A stretch of DNA of 64,000 bases from Bradyrhizobium cenepequi (lineage in GTDB: Bacteria > Pseudomonadota > Alphaproteobacteria > Rhizobiales > Xanthobacteraceae): positions 17,458 through 81,457 of the forward strand of contig NZ_JAGKJI010000032.1 in the NCBI RefSeq assembly GCF_020329485.1. The letters run 5' to 3'. How positions within the stretch are numbered: the first letter of the stretch is position 1; the number at the start of each line of letters is the position of its first letter. Below are positions 17,106 to 25,742 of the stretch, piece after piece. Position numbers and translations under genes: made by a program. The notes beneath the pieces were generated by a model, which saw only the letters and a program-made list of their open reading frames with translations, was not told the DNA's origin and did not search any database.

Positions 17106-18635
17106 ATGGATTGGATGCCTGACTTGAGCGACACAAACGCATTGCAGGGCCCCCCAGGCGTGTCAAGACCGGCGGCCGAGGCTTCAGCGACTTCCCCCGC
17201 AGCGGAATTCGACGTCGACCTGTTCGTGATCGGGGGCGGGTCAGGAGGTGTCCGCGCTGCGCGCGTGGCGTCGGGACATGGCGCGAAAGTGATGCTCGCC
17301 GAGGAGTACCGGCTGGGAGGGACGTGTGTCATCCGCGGCTGCGTGCCGAAGAAGCTGTTTGTCTACGCGAGTCGTTTCAGCGACACGTTCGACGAGGCTG
17401 CGGAATTCGGCTGGCGCTTGTCGGTCCCGCATTTCGACTGGCCGTCATTGGTCGCCGCGAAGGACCGCGAGATCACGCGCCTGGAGGGACTCTACGGCGC
17501 CGGTCAAGAAAGTTCGGGCGTGGAGGTCGTGAGATCTCGCGCTGTGCTCGAGGACGCGCATTCGGTGCGCCTCCTCAAAGACGGCCGTCGCGTACGGGCG
17601 CGCACGATCCTGATTGCGACAGGCGCACGGCCCGAACTGCCTCCCTTCGACGGCATCGAGCTCGGCATCACCTCGGATGACATCTTCGACTTGAAGACAT
17701 TCCCGAGGAAGCTTGTCATCGGCGGCGCCGGATACATCGCGATGGAGTTCGCTGGCCTGTTTGCTGCGTTGGGAAGCGACGTCACCGTCGTCTGCCGCGG
17801 AAGCAATGTTCTGCGCGGCTTTGACGAGGACGTGCGCCAGGCGGTCGCCGCATCCTACACGAATCGTGGCATCAAGCTGATACTTTGCGACAGTATCCGC
17901 CGCCTGGAGCGGCGGGACGGGCACGTCGGCGGCGGCGACCGCCCGAGAAGAATCGACGTTATCACCGAACAGGGCGGGAGGCTGGTGGCCGACCAGGTGC
18001 TACTAGCCTTCGGGCGCGCCCCGAACACGACATCGCTCGGACTGGACCGCGCTGGGGTCAAGACTGGGGCAGACGGCGCAATCGTTGTCGACGCGAGCTC
18101 CCGCACGAATATCCCAAGCATCTTCGCCGTGGGTGACGTGTCGAACCGGTTTAACCTGACGCCCGTCGCGATCCGCGAAGGCCACGCGTTCGCCGACAGC
18201 GTGTTCGGCGAGAAAGCTTGGCAGGTCGACTACTCCAATGTGCCAACCGCGGTCTTCTCCAGCCCGGAGATCGGCACCGTTGGCCTGACCGAGCTGGAAG
18301 CGAGGGCGCAATACCCTGCTGTCGACGTCTACAAGGTCCGCTTCCGGCCGCTTAAGGCCGCCGTGACGGGCGATTGCGAGGCCTCGCTTCTGAAGGTCAT
18401 TGTGGATTGCGAGACGGACCGGATCCTCGGAATCCACATCTTCGCTGAGGAGGCCAGCGAGATGATCCAGGTGCTGGCGATCGCCGTTGGCAGCAGAGCC
18501 ACCATGAAAGACTTCGTGTCGGTCATGGCCGTGCACCCGACGATCAGCGAGGAGATCGTCGCAATGCAGACTCCGACGGTGCGGTACGATCGGCGCGACG
18601 CTTCGATCCCGATCGTCCCAAGCGCCGCCCCCTGA
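17106..18635 (+). CDS. gor: Glutathione-disulfide reductase
   Basis: A 509-residue class I pyridine nucleotide-disulfide reductase. A non-conserved N-terminal leader of about 35 residues precedes the FAD motif (DLFVIGGGSGGVRAARVA). The redox-active disulfide is GGTCVIRGCVPKKLF. The NADPH motif is GGAGYIAMEFAGLFAALGSD, and AVGDVSNRFNLTPVAIREG is the second FAD contact. The C-terminal dimer domain ends with the catalytic His region MAVHPTISEEIVAM. These match glutathione reductase rather than dihydrolipoamide dehydrogenase. Start is ATG 17106 or ATG 17115; the leader makes the choice uncertain. It keeps cytosolic glutathione reduced, fitting the neighbouring GST relic and Dps/peroxiredoxin genes. 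Confidence 0.92.
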   Translation: MDWMPDLSDTNALQGPPGVSRPAAEASATSPAAEFDVDLFVIGGGSGGVRAARVASGHGAKVMLAEEYRLGGTCVIRGCVPKKLFVYASRFSDTFDEAAEFGWRLSVPHFDWPSLVAAKDREITRLEGLYGAGQESSGVEVVRSRAVLEDAHSVRLLKDGRRVRARTILIATGARPELPPFDGIELGITSDDIFDLKTFPRKLVIGGAGYIAMEFAGLFAALGSDVTVVCRGSNVLRGFDEDVRQAVAASYTNRGIKLILCDSIRRLERRDGHVGGGDRPRRIDVITEQGGRLVADQVLLAFGRAPNTTSLGLDRAGVKTGADGAIVVDASSRTNIPSIFAVGDVSNRFNLTPVAIREGHAFADSVFGEKAWQVDYSNVPTAVFSSPEIGTVGLTELEARAQYPAVDVYKVRFRPLKAAVTGDCEASLLKVIVDCETDRILGIHIFAEEASEMIQVLAIAVGSRATMKDFVSVMAVHPTISEEIVAMQTPTVRYDRRDASIPIVPSAAP

Positions 18636-18861
18636 GGCCACCGGCTCGCACCCGAAAGGGCCCACTCGGAACATTGCGGGTCGCCGAGCCCCTCAATATA
18701 GGTTGCCGGCCTCAAGTGGCTGGGAATGGAATCGATAACGCTGCGCCATTTCCGTAGCGGCGAAAGCGCTGGCAAATGTCGCGCCGGCCGCCTGACCGCG
18801 GTCCCGTCGGCCCTGCGCGGCTCTTGTGCGCAGTCAGTCTGAAATCGTGAAGGTGAGCGCG

Positions 18862-19567
18862 ATGATCCGCTTCTATTTCCACCCGACGCCTAATCCAGCC
18901 AAGGTCGCCCTGTTCTTGGAGGAGTCCGGGCTCACGTATGAGCTGGTGCCGGTCGACACGAGCAAGGGCGAGCAACACCAGCCGTCATTTCGCGCTGTCA
19001 ATCCCAACGGCAAGGTGCCCGTCATCGTCGACACCGAAGGCCGGGCGGCAAAGAGGCGCGGGTTTTCGACTCGAGCGCCATTCTGCTGTATCTCGCCGAG
19101 AAAACGGGCCGCTTCCTCGGACAGCCTGCCGACCGGGCTGAGCTTTTGTCGTGGCTTTTCTTCCTCGGGACAGGCCTCGGGCCTTTCTCGGGACAGGCCG
19201 TGCATTTCCAGTTTGCAGCCCCCATGGCCTCGACTACGCCGTCAACAGATATCGCCGCGAAGCGGAGCGCCACTATCGCGTACTCGACAGTCAACTCGCC
19301 GGCCGTGACTATATCGTCGGTTTCGACTACACGATCGTCGACATGTCCGCCTGGGGTTGGATCGATCGCGCCTCCAGTGTGATGAAGGGCGCAGACGATC
19401 CCCTGGCGTCGTTCCCGAACGTCAAGCGGTGGTTCACCGCGATCGACGGGCGCCCTGCGGTCACGAGGGCGGGCGCGGTCGGAAAGGATCACGAGTTCAA
19501 GAAGGTGAACGACGAGGAAACGAGGCGTGCGCTCTTCCGGTCGAACTACCCCGCGACCGAGGGCTAG
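18862..19567 (+). pseudogene. Glutathione S-transferase, two frameshifts
   Basis: ATG 18862 opens the GST N-terminal thioredoxin domain (MIRFYFHPTPNPAKVALFLE, then AVNPNGKVPVIVDTEG). Near 19045-19060 the frame shifts and resumes as RVFDSSAILLYLAEKTGRFL and GQPADRAELLSWLFF. A second shift at the CCCCC around 19216-19226 leads to HGLDYAVNRYRREAERHYRV and the C-terminal helical domain GRDYIVGFDYTIVDMSAWGW. All domains are present and well conserved otherwise. The pattern resembles the YfcG/YghU-like (Nu) GSTs. Either a very recent pseudogene or two base-calling errors; it lies downstream of gor, fitting a glutathione theme. Confidence 0.8.
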
Positions 19568-19776
19568 GGCAGCCAGGTCTCATCCTGTCGCAATTGGGGG
19601 AATGGAAACGATAACAGCATGGCATTTCCCAACGCCTGGCACGAAACCTAGCGTTCGGTGTGGCGTGTCTACGGGGACCACCGGTCGTGCGACGTTCGCG
19701 TTCGCAAGTTTATTCCTGTGTCAACTAGTACACTTGCCGTGGCGGCCTGAGCGCAGCGAAATCAAGGAGAGTGCAG

Positions 19777-20349
19777 ATGAACCTCGACGCGAAGGACATG
19801 GTCGAGGCCGTTTCAGATCTCCTAAGACGCGGCTACGACCACGAATACCGGATAAGGGAAGGCCAGCTCTACGACCTGACTGCCGACAAGCCCGTAGCCG
19901 CCGGCGACGCGCGCGTGGATGGCGCGATGAGGTTCGAGAGCGCGCCCGATGCGGGGGACGGTTCAAACATCTATGCGATCGCGGACCGGAAGGCCGGCAG
20001 CAAGGGCCTTTTGATCGACGCCTTTGATGCCTTGGACCAGGAGTGCTCGCGAGAACTCTACGAACAGCTAAACGCGAATCGCCCCACACGTCACGACAAT
20101 GGCGACGAAATGGCGAACCGATATGGTCTGCGGAAAGTCTTCAAGGTAGAATTCGACGGGGACCCGGAACGATTTGTGCTGCGCATCGGGTTTCCCGACT
20201 TCCCCCCGTGCCCGTTCGGACAGTCGTTTTCGATGCTCGGATTCGACACTGCGGAGCAATCCTATGTTTGGCTGGTCACCAGCATCTTGCGAGACTCAAG
20301 GCTTGAGAGAGTCCCGTACCAGGGGGCCGACGTGCCCGACAACGAATGA
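19777..20349 (+). CDS. Conserved hypothetical with a small 'PRPP synthetase-like' N-terminal domain
   Basis: A 190-residue protein. Residues 1-90 (MVEAVSDLLRRGYDHEYRIR; MRFESAPDAGDGSNIYAIAD; GSKGLLIDAFDALDQE) resemble a short family often labelled phosphoribosylpyrophosphate synthetase in databases, although it has none of the catalytic motifs of real PRPP synthetases. Residues 110-190 form a second part (YGLRKVFKVEFDGDPERFVL; PDFPPCPFGQSFSMLG) that I cannot assign. AAGGAGAGTGCAG precedes ATG 19777; the ORF's GTG six bases earlier is less likely. The next gene follows after 66 bp on the same strand. Function is unknown. Confidence 0.7.
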   Translation: MNLDAKDMVEAVSDLLRRGYDHEYRIREGQLYDLTADKPVAAGDARVDGAMRFESAPDAGDGSNIYAIADRKAGSKGLLIDAFDALDQECSRELYEQLNANRPTRHDNGDEMANRYGLRKVFKVEFDGDPERFVLRIGFPDFPPCPFGQSFSMLGFDTAEQSYVWLVTSILRDSRLERVPYQGADVPDNE

Positions 20350-20415
20350 GCGGACGATTGTCGGGCTTGCTCGTGGTGTCTCGGACCGTGCGGCGCCTCT
20401 TACAAAGGACGTGAG

Positions 20416-20859
20416 ATGAACAAACAGATAGTGAAGCAAACAATGCTGTCGCTCGAGGCGCGCGACCTCGAAAGCGCGAGAGAGAAATACCTGGAGTATG
20501 TCGGGAGTGCCCGGCTCGATAGAAGCGAGCCGATCGAGGACGACGAGCAAGCGCAAGCGGAGCTCGCGAGCGACCTGTCCGAAGCGTTCGACGACACAGT
20601 GCACTCGCACTCCGACAAGATCGAGAAACTCGCGGCGATGGACTTCGGGCCGAAGAGCAAGGTCGAGGAAGGCGCCGTCGTGAAACTAGGCGGACGGTTT
20701 TTCGTTATCGCCGTGTCGACAGGCAAGTTTGTGTGTGACGGCAGGGAGGTCATGGGCATATCCACCCAGGCCCCGATCTACGCGGAGTTGGCGGGCAAGC
20801 GGACCGGTGACACGATCTCGTTCGAGGGAAGAGAGCTCGTGATCGAGGACGTGGCCTGA
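20416..20859 (+). CDS. GreA/GreB-like transcription-factor homologue
   Basis: A 147-residue protein. The C-terminal third carries the FKBP-like Gre domain: GAVVKLGGRFFVIAVSTGKF, then STQAPIYAELAGKRTGDTIS and GRELVIEDVA, matching the SPLG...L.GK..GD end of GreA. The N-terminal part (residues 1-75) is acidic and helical but shorter than and unlike the antiparallel coiled coil of true GreA, so cleavage-factor activity is doubtful. It may bind RNA polymerase as a Gre-like modulator; this is inference. AAAGGACGTGAG precedes ATG 20416. It follows the PRPP-synthetase-like gene on the same strand. Confidence 0.75.
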   Translation: MNKQIVKQTMLSLEARDLESAREKYLEYVGSARLDRSEPIEDDEQAQAELASDLSEAFDDTVHSHSDKIEKLAAMDFGPKSKVEEGAVVKLGGRFFVIAVSTGKFVCDGREVMGISTQAPIYAELAGKRTGDTISFEGRELVIEDVA

Positions 20860-21556
20860 TAGCCACGACGCCGGGCGTAAATCGAGCGGGCGCGTCCGCT
20901 TGCCGCCGATAGCCTCCGCGGTCGCGTCGCCGGCTATCGGCCGGACGTGTTGTTTATGCGGAGGCGAAAACCAATTTCCTGCGCGGCTGTTTTTTGGCAC
21001 GGCGGGACCGCTGAGCTCACACCGCGGGTGACTGAGTTCCTCGGCCCTCCCGACTGGGAAAGTCAATCGTCCCTTTAATTGCGGTTTATTATCAAGCTCC
21101 CCCCTTAAACTCTCCACCGGCGGTAGCGCTCGTGCCGTCGGAGCTAGTCGGGGTTGCGGAGACGGCGCGAGCGCGGCTGGCATATGATTGTTAGCCTCGA
21201 CCTTTAGTTGACCTGCTGATGCCATCGCTGGCGTCATGGTCCTTTCCGAGGTCGCGTAGCGCCTCATGATGATGTCCGGGTCGGGCGCCTCAACGTGTCC
21301 AGCGGAGTGCAGACGAGCCGCCACCAGCCGATTGACCGAGGTCGCCACAACCACCGTCCCAGCGGGACATCGCCGGCCCGGCGAGAACCGGGCCAGAAAC
21401 TTGCAAGATATGATCAGGCCGGCTTCGCCTGGCCCCAGTCGAACGATGGTTTGCAAAATCCGTATCTGCGATTTCAATCACTTGCAGGAGCCATAGCGGA
21501 CGTACTTTGGTCGGCGCTGCATCGGGGCAAAGTAGGTCCCCTAGCCTGAAACACAT
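20860..21556. other. Gene-free stretch upstream of a terminator
   Basis: No gene I can support. A minus-strand open frame spans 20686-21477, but it starts with TTG, has no recognisable domain and overlaps the Gre-like gene by about 170 bp. The stretch ends at a strong hairpin terminator (21557-21584), so a transcript of unknown nature may end there from the left. Confidence 0.4.
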
Positions 21557-21584
21557 AAAGCCCCGCCAGCGATGGCGGGGCTTT
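21557..21584. terminator. Strong bidirectional rho-independent terminator
   Basis: AAAGCCCCGCC and GGCGGGGCTTT form a perfect 11-bp stem around the loop AGCGAT, with A-rich sequence on the left and TTTT on the right, so it can terminate transcription on both strands. There is no annotated gene ending nearby on the left, which leaves open whether it ends an unannotated RNA. Confidence 0.85.
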
Positions 21585-21956
21585 TCATTTCGTTGTCGTG
21601 GGTCGGGGACGATCACGATCGATCTAGGCTATGTCCGCTCTACGCCGACGAGCCGACATCCCGGATGGTCGAAGGGATCGTCAGCTATGGGCCATGTGTG
21701 GACGGCTCCGGGTTGGCAAGATGAATCTTCACTTTGTAGCGGTCGGAGCAGCCATGTGTTCGGCCTGTTTGTGCGGTACTCATGACCGCTGGCCATAATG
21801 CCCTCCGCGGATCAGGTCCCGGTCAATACCTCGCATTCGATGATGCTGTGGCCCATGTGGGTTGTCCTGATCGCCGGATCGACCAGCACTGCATTACGTG
21901 CTGTTCGCCTTCCCAACCGTTACGTCACGCCGGGTCTTCCCGTGTGATCTCATTCA
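21585..21956. other. Gene-free stretch before the IS110 relic
   Basis: No coding sequence, RNA gene or clear repeat is visible here. Part of it may be the non-coding end of the IS110 element whose transposase remains at 21957-22490, but I could not identify the element's terminus. Confidence 0.35.
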
Positions 21957-22490
21957 CGCCGCGAGAGCGGCGGGTTCCTTGTGACGCTCGTTCCTGGCCA
22001 TCATCGCCCAAGCCATCCGGGCGAGTTTGTTGGCGAGTGCGATCGCGGCGACCTTGGTGCGGCGCCGGACCAACAATCGAGTGAGCCAGAGCCGATGATC
22101 GGTGCCATGGATCTTGGCATAGCGGATCACTGCGAGCGCGCCAGCCGTGAACAGGCTGCGCAAATAGCGATCGCCTTGCTTGCTGATACTGCCAAGCTTG
22201 TCCTTGCCCCCGCTTGAGTTCTGCTTCGGCAGAGCCCAAAGGCGTTGGCATCGGCAACGCTCGCGACCAGCGCCGTCGCCAGCGCCGGCCCGACGCCAGG
22301 GATCGCGTCCAGCCGTTTGCTCGTCGTGCTTGATCGATGCCAGGCGATGATGCGTCGGTCGAACTCAAGGATTTGAGCCTTCAGGGCCCGCAACTCGCTG
22401 CCGAGAGCCGCAAGACACGCACGGGGGGCCCCCTCCGGGAGCCGGCCATCGGCTGTATTGGCGACGACTTCCAGCAGTCGCTCGACACCC
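21957..22490 (-). mobile_element. IS110-family transposase relic
   Basis: Minus-strand frames give the C-terminal Transposase_20 domain: RLDAIPGVGPALATALVASV, with ADANAFG before a frameshift near 22230, then in the next frame DRYLRSLFTAGALAVIRYAK-type sequence, here RSLFTAGALAVIRYAKIHGT, and ALANKLARMAWAMMARNERH ending PAALAA. Upstream the linker ELRALKAQILEFDRRIIAWH is present to about 22490. The N-terminal DEDD catalytic domain is absent and the frame is broken, so this is a dead IS1111/IS110-like copy. It abuts the Xre/RES toxin-antitoxin pair. Confidence 0.8.
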
Positions 22491-22579
22491 CTGCGTCCGA
22501 CAGGGGCGACAGTAGCTCTTGCAATCCGGCAGTTTGCCGCTATTTATACGGCACATTGCCGCAGCTCACGGAGGCCCCT

Positions 22580-23011
22580 GTGTCGATAGTCGAAATTGTC
22601 GCGAGAAAGCTTGGTGGACGCTCGGTCCTTGGTGGGTTCGTTCGCTCCCAGGCAGACCTCGCGCTGGCGGTTCGAAAACGACTGCCCTTGACCGCACTAC
22701 AAGGGCTGTCGAAGGCCGGACTTAGCGACCAAGAAATCGAACAGTTCGTCATTCCCCAGCGCACACGCCGTCATCGCGCCGAGAAAAAGCAACCGCTCAC
22801 CATCGAAGAATCTGACCGGGCTGTCCGACTTCTGCGCGTGCAGACACTTGCCGAAGACACCTTCGGAGATGTCGCTAAGGCAAATGTGTGGCTTCGCCGG
22901 CCACTGGCGGAGCTTCACGGCGAGCCGCCGCTGGCGGTGGCTCAGACCGAGGCCGGCGCGCGCGTCGTCGAGACCATTCTGGGCAAGATCGCATGGGGCG
23001 CCGCCGCCTGA
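22580..23011 (+). CDS. Xre/MbcA/ParS-type antitoxin (DUF2384)
   Basis: A 143-residue antitoxin. The C-terminal toxin-binding (DUF2384/MbcA-ParS) domain reads TIEESDRAVRLLRVQTLAED, with FGDVAKANVWLRRPLAELHG and TEAGARVVETILGKIAWGA. The N-terminal half supplies the helical DNA-binding part (PLTALQGLSKAGLSDQEIEQ). Start is GTG 22580, preceded by ACGGAGG at 5-nt spacing; the longer frame runs back into the IS110 relic and is not credible. The stop overlaps the toxin start (TGATG), the usual antitoxin-first operon. It should neutralise the RES toxin and autorepress the operon. Confidence 0.88.
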   Translation: MSIVEIVARKLGGRSVLGGFVRSQADLALAVRKRLPLTALQGLSKAGLSDQEIEQFVIPQRTRRHRAEKKQPLTIEESDRAVRLLRVQTLAEDTFGDVAKANVWLRRPLAELHGEPPLAVAQTEAGARVVETILGKIAWGAAA

Positions 23012-23472
23012 TGCTGCTTTGGCGCTTGTCAGGAGTGGCACATGCAAGGGCATTCGATGGTGGCTACGGCCTTCTTTTCGATGGGCGCTGGAATACGGTG
23101 GGACATCCAGTTACGTACTGCAGCACGTCCCCTGCTCTTTGCGTTTTGGAGAAGCTGGTCCACATCGAGGATCCAACGCTTCTGCCGGCTCTGATGATGG
23201 TGCGTTACGACGTACCCGACGATCTTGCCGTTGAGGCTTTTACCCTGAATGACGTGCCGGCTGATTGGCGGCAGCAGGAAGGCTGGACGCAGCAGCGGGG
23301 CGATCAGTGGCATCAGACATTGTCGACGCCCTTGCTGCGCGTTCCTTCCGCCATCGTTCCCGTCGATCAGTCCCCTGACGTGAATATTCTGATCAACCAC
23401 AATCACAACGCGGCGCCGCGCATCTCCCTCGTCTCGGTAGAACCGTTTGTTCTCGACCCGCGCCTGTTCTAG
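23011..23472 (+). CDS. RES-domain toxin
   Basis: A 153-residue RES toxin. The conserved Arg-Glu-Ser elements are visible: LLWRLSGVAHARAFDGGYGL, then GRWNTVGHPVTYCSTSPALC and VLEKLVHIED, and a late Ser in LRVPSAIVPVDQSPDVNIL; NHNHNAA follows. RES toxins degrade or ADP-ribosylate NAD+ pathway targets in studied cases (NAD+ phosphorolysis in MbcT; ADP-ribosylation of PRPP synthetase in ParT). ATG 23011 overlaps the antitoxin stop; an in-frame ATG at 22993 is possible but would overlap more. With the antitoxin it forms a complete type II module. Confidence 0.9.
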   Translation: MLLWRLSGVAHARAFDGGYGLLFDGRWNTVGHPVTYCSTSPALCVLEKLVHIEDPTLLPALMMVRYDVPDDLAVEAFTLNDVPADWRQQEGWTQQRGDQWHQTLSTPLLRVPSAIVPVDQSPDVNILINHNHNAAPRISLVSVEPFVLDPRLF

Positions 23473-23663
23473 GCCGCCTCTTCGGTGCCGGCGCCGGACA
23501 TCGAGGGCGGCCGCACGCGGGCGAGCTCCTGCCACGCCATCGCCAAGCTGATCCAGCGTTGCCGCTCCAGGCCATCGGTCGCCGCGGCCAGCTTCATCGC
23601 CGCCTCGGCTTCGCGCTCGGGATCGTAGTCGCTGTCCATGCGCCGGATATCGTAGCGCGACAA
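23469..23663 (-). CDS. Small conserved-type hypothetical protein
   Basis: A 64-residue protein, MSRYDIRRMDSDYDPEREAE onward, with a helical part AMKLAAATDGLERQRWISLA and MAWQELARV. The helix resembles short rhizobial proteins in which a repeated 'RW..LA..W..LA' pattern follows an acidic start. It is convergent with the RES toxin, overlapping by 4 bp. No function can be assigned. Confidence 0.6.
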   Translation of the reverse strand: MSRYDIRRMDSDYDPEREAEAAMKLAAATDGLERQRWISLAMAWQELARVRPPSMSGAGTEEAA

Positions 23664-23724
23664 CGTAAACGACAGGTGGCAACCGTTCCGTAGGAATCCG
23701 GTCTCGGTCCGATGTCTCCTGCGG

Positions 23725-23922
23725 TCAGGTTTTGGTCTTCCGTTTCGCCGCCGCCTCGCGCGCCAGCCGCTCCGCCTTCAGCCGCTCCCGGTTTGCATGG
23801 AACGCCTGCTGGGCGCGTTCGTACTCCGACACCGCCACCTTGGCGTCCGCGTCTCTAAAGACCTTTCGAGCTTCCCGTTCGGCCGCGGTCGGCGTCTTCC
23901 GCTCCGATATGCGATTGCTCAT
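23725..23922 (-). CDS. Small basic/alanine-rich hypothetical protein
   Basis: A 65-residue, highly charged protein (MSNRISERKTPTAAEREARK; ERAQQAFHANRERLKAERLA; ending AKRKTKT) predicted to be a single long helix or coiled coil. GCAGGAGGGAGCA precedes the ATG, a strong ribosome-binding site, which is the main support that it is a gene. No domain is recognised. Confidence 0.65.
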   Translation of the reverse strand: MSNRISERKTPTAAEREARKVFRDADAKVAVSEYERAQQAFHANRERLKAERLAREAAAKRKTKT

Positions 23923-24084
23923 TGCTCCCTCCTGCGGGCACGAACGGCCCTTGCGCCATGGTTGCGCATCAGGACCGCCACCCTAGTGAGTAGGTTCCTT
24001 CGGGCTGGACTTTTGGGTGTGGGTGCCCGGAGGCATTGGGATACGACGCCCGGCGAGCCGGTTCGTTCCATCCCGCGCTCCGGT

Positions 24085-24267
24085 CTACCCTTCGTCCGGC
24101 TCGCGCACGACCGGCGGTTCGTCGGCACCTTCGTCCTCGCCGCGTTCCTCTTCGTCCTCGTCGTCGTCCTCATCGGGATCTCGAGGCGGCGTCATGTCGC
24201 CCATGACCACGAACGGACTGCAGTCGATCAGCCTGGCCGAAAATTCGTCGGGAAAGAGTGGGGTCAT
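24085..24267 (-). CDS. Small acidic hypothetical protein
   Basis: A 60-residue protein starting MTPLFPDEFSARLIDCSPFV, followed by VMGDMTPPRDPDEDDDEDEE and ending in a Pro/Glu-rich tail (PPVVREPDEG). CGAGGAGCAACAC precedes ATG 24267; the longer frame to 24318 lacks such a site. The globular N-terminus plus polyacidic tail is a pattern I associate with a Bradyrhizobium small-protein family. Function unknown. Confidence 0.65.
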   Translation of the reverse strand: MTPLFPDEFSARLIDCSPFVVMGDMTPPRDPDEDDDEDEEERGEDEGADEPPVVREPDEG

Positions 24268-24660
24268 GTGTTGCTCCTCGGGTGCCCGCGGCGCCGCCGA
24301 CCCATCGCTCGATGTCAACTTCCGCAGGGGTCGATCCGATCCATCGGAAGTGCGTTTGATTGCTCCGCGCAGCCCGCGCGCCTGAAAGCGACCCCGTGAT
24401 CAATTCGGATCTTCCCATCCACACTCCCGAAGCCGCTTCAGGGGCGGGTAGTCCTCGATGGACCGGAGACCGCGAATTCGCCGATAGTACATGACGACGA
24501 GGACCCCGGGTACGCATCCCAGCGCAGCGCCGATTATCGTCGCTATCGTTCGGTCTCGCGGTCACCGACACTAGACCTCGACGGGACATGTACGTTACTG
24601 AAAGGATCTCTGTCGGAACGAGGACTCCCAAGTGCTGCTATTCAACTGGGTTCTTTCGGA
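24268..24660. other. Gene-free stretch
   Basis: No gene, RNA or repeat that I can support lies here. It separates the small acidic protein gene from the acyl-CoA synthetase relic. Confidence 0.35.
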
Positions 24661-25070
24661 TTAACAATCGCGGCTAATTTTACGATGCGAAGTCTTAAGC
24701 AGCAGCGACTTGCGATCGATTTTGCCTAGCGCGTTTCTGGGAATCTCGTCCACGACCTCCAGCCATTCCGGGACCTTGTAGTCCGCAAGCCGTGCTTTTG
24801 TGTGGGCAAGAATGTCATGGAGGACCGATCTGTCCGAGTTGGCTCCTAACCTGAACCAAACCCACTACGCATCATCGGCACGGCGTTGATCGCAATGTGC
24901 TCTTCGTCGAGGCCGAGATGAGCAAACGATTCACCAATCGCCGATAGCGTTGCCGCGGTGTGGGCAACAAATTTCGGCTGCCCAGTAGTCCCTGATGTGG
25001 TCAGCAGCACCACAGGCATGTTGACATCCGGATAGAGCGAACGTCGGTTAGTGGCCCCAAAGCCGACCTC
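24661..25070 (-). pseudogene. AMP-dependent acyl-CoA synthetase relic
   Basis: The minus strand reads RSLYPDVNMPVVLLTTSGTT followed by GQPKFVAHTAATLSAIGESF, the P-loop-like AMP-binding motif of the acyl-adenylate-forming family, up to AVPMMRSGFGSG near 24860. After an internal deletion of most of the enzyme the C-terminal domain appears: LHDILAHTKARLADYKVPEW, then LEVVDEIPRNALGKIDRKSL with the catalytic lysine, ending at TAA 24661. This is a large in-gene deletion, not a frameshift artefact. Confidence 0.75.
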
Positions 25071-25236
25071 AATAAATCAGCGATTCTCCGCTTCGGTCGG
25101 GAAGCCGACATTGCGAACAGGACCTGAGCTTTCAACCCTGTGGCGGAACTGCACCAGCTTCGCACCAGAAACAAGCTGATCAAAACGCAACGAACGCGAT
25201 CGAAAGCAAACAAAAATGCAGCAAATCGATATCCCG

Positions 25237-25285
25237 TCGCTCATAACGGTCTGGTTGCACGTTCGAGTCCTGCCGGGCCCACCAG
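25237..25285 (+). repeat. tRNA(CAU) 3'-half direct repeat, left copy
   Basis: The sequence TCGCTCATAACGGTCTGGTT, continuing through the T-arm GTTCGAGTCCTGCC to GCCCACCA, is the anticodon loop (CAU), T-arm and CCA end of a Met-type tRNA. The 5' half (acceptor strand and D-arm) is not present upstream, so it is not a working tRNA gene. The same 49 bp recur at 29943-29991 with two mismatches. Here the T-stem is imperfect (CACGTTCGA instead of CAGGTTCGA). Confidence 0.85.
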
Positions 25286-25742
25286 CCTTCTCGCGAAGCG
25301 AGCTTCGTCTGGGCAGTACCGCAAGCGCGAAGCGAGCGAAGGCCGTCGCGCCGAAGCCCGCAGGGTGAAGGCGGATCGGGCCCGCGCCCAACCAAAATAT
25401 CGAAAACAACCCCATGCAAAGTAGCGCGACCGTTGCCGCCACGAGATACCGAGGACATTGACACGTCGGGCAAATCAGCGGCAAAAAACATCATCAGCCC
25501 GCGATCGACTGTCTGCACCTGTTAACCTCGGCGACGGTAGACAATTGCTAGAACTTCGATCCGACACCAGGCCTTCCGCTGTTCAATCGTAGATTCGGCG
25601 GCTTTATCGCACGAATTGGCCAACCCACGCTCCAGACTCCCTCCATCGATGGCCCTCGTTCACTTCAGAAGTTGAGTTGTCTGATTTTGGCAATAGTCGC
25701 GCGCAATAAAGCCTTTCCCATTCGGTGGGAAAGGAGGTTCGC
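25286..25742. other. Gene-free stretch inside the island, left end
   Basis: No gene is supported. The first 100 bp are rich in GCGAAGCGAG-type inverted repeats, typical of intergenic DNA following tRNA genes in related bacteria. The last 30 bp contain a hairpin (25712-25734) leading into a translation start at 25743. Confidence 0.4.
25712..25734 (+). promoter_or_regulatory. Hairpin overlapping a Shine-Dalgarno sequence
   Basis: CCTTTCCCA and TGGGAAAGG form a perfect 9-bp stem with loop TTCGG. The right arm covers the start of AAAGGAGG, the ribosome-binding site for the ATG at 25743. In the intact ancestral gene this could have masked the start site. The downstream gene is now only a fragment. 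Confidence 0.5.

Noticed and set aside
20686..21477. 263-codon minus-strand open frame
   Set aside because: TTG start, no ribosome-binding site, no recognisable domain, and overlap with the Gre-like gene.
25237..25285. A functional tRNA-Met gene
   Set aside because: Only the 3' half is present at both 25237 and 29943; no acceptor 5' strand or D-arm can be found upstream of either copy.
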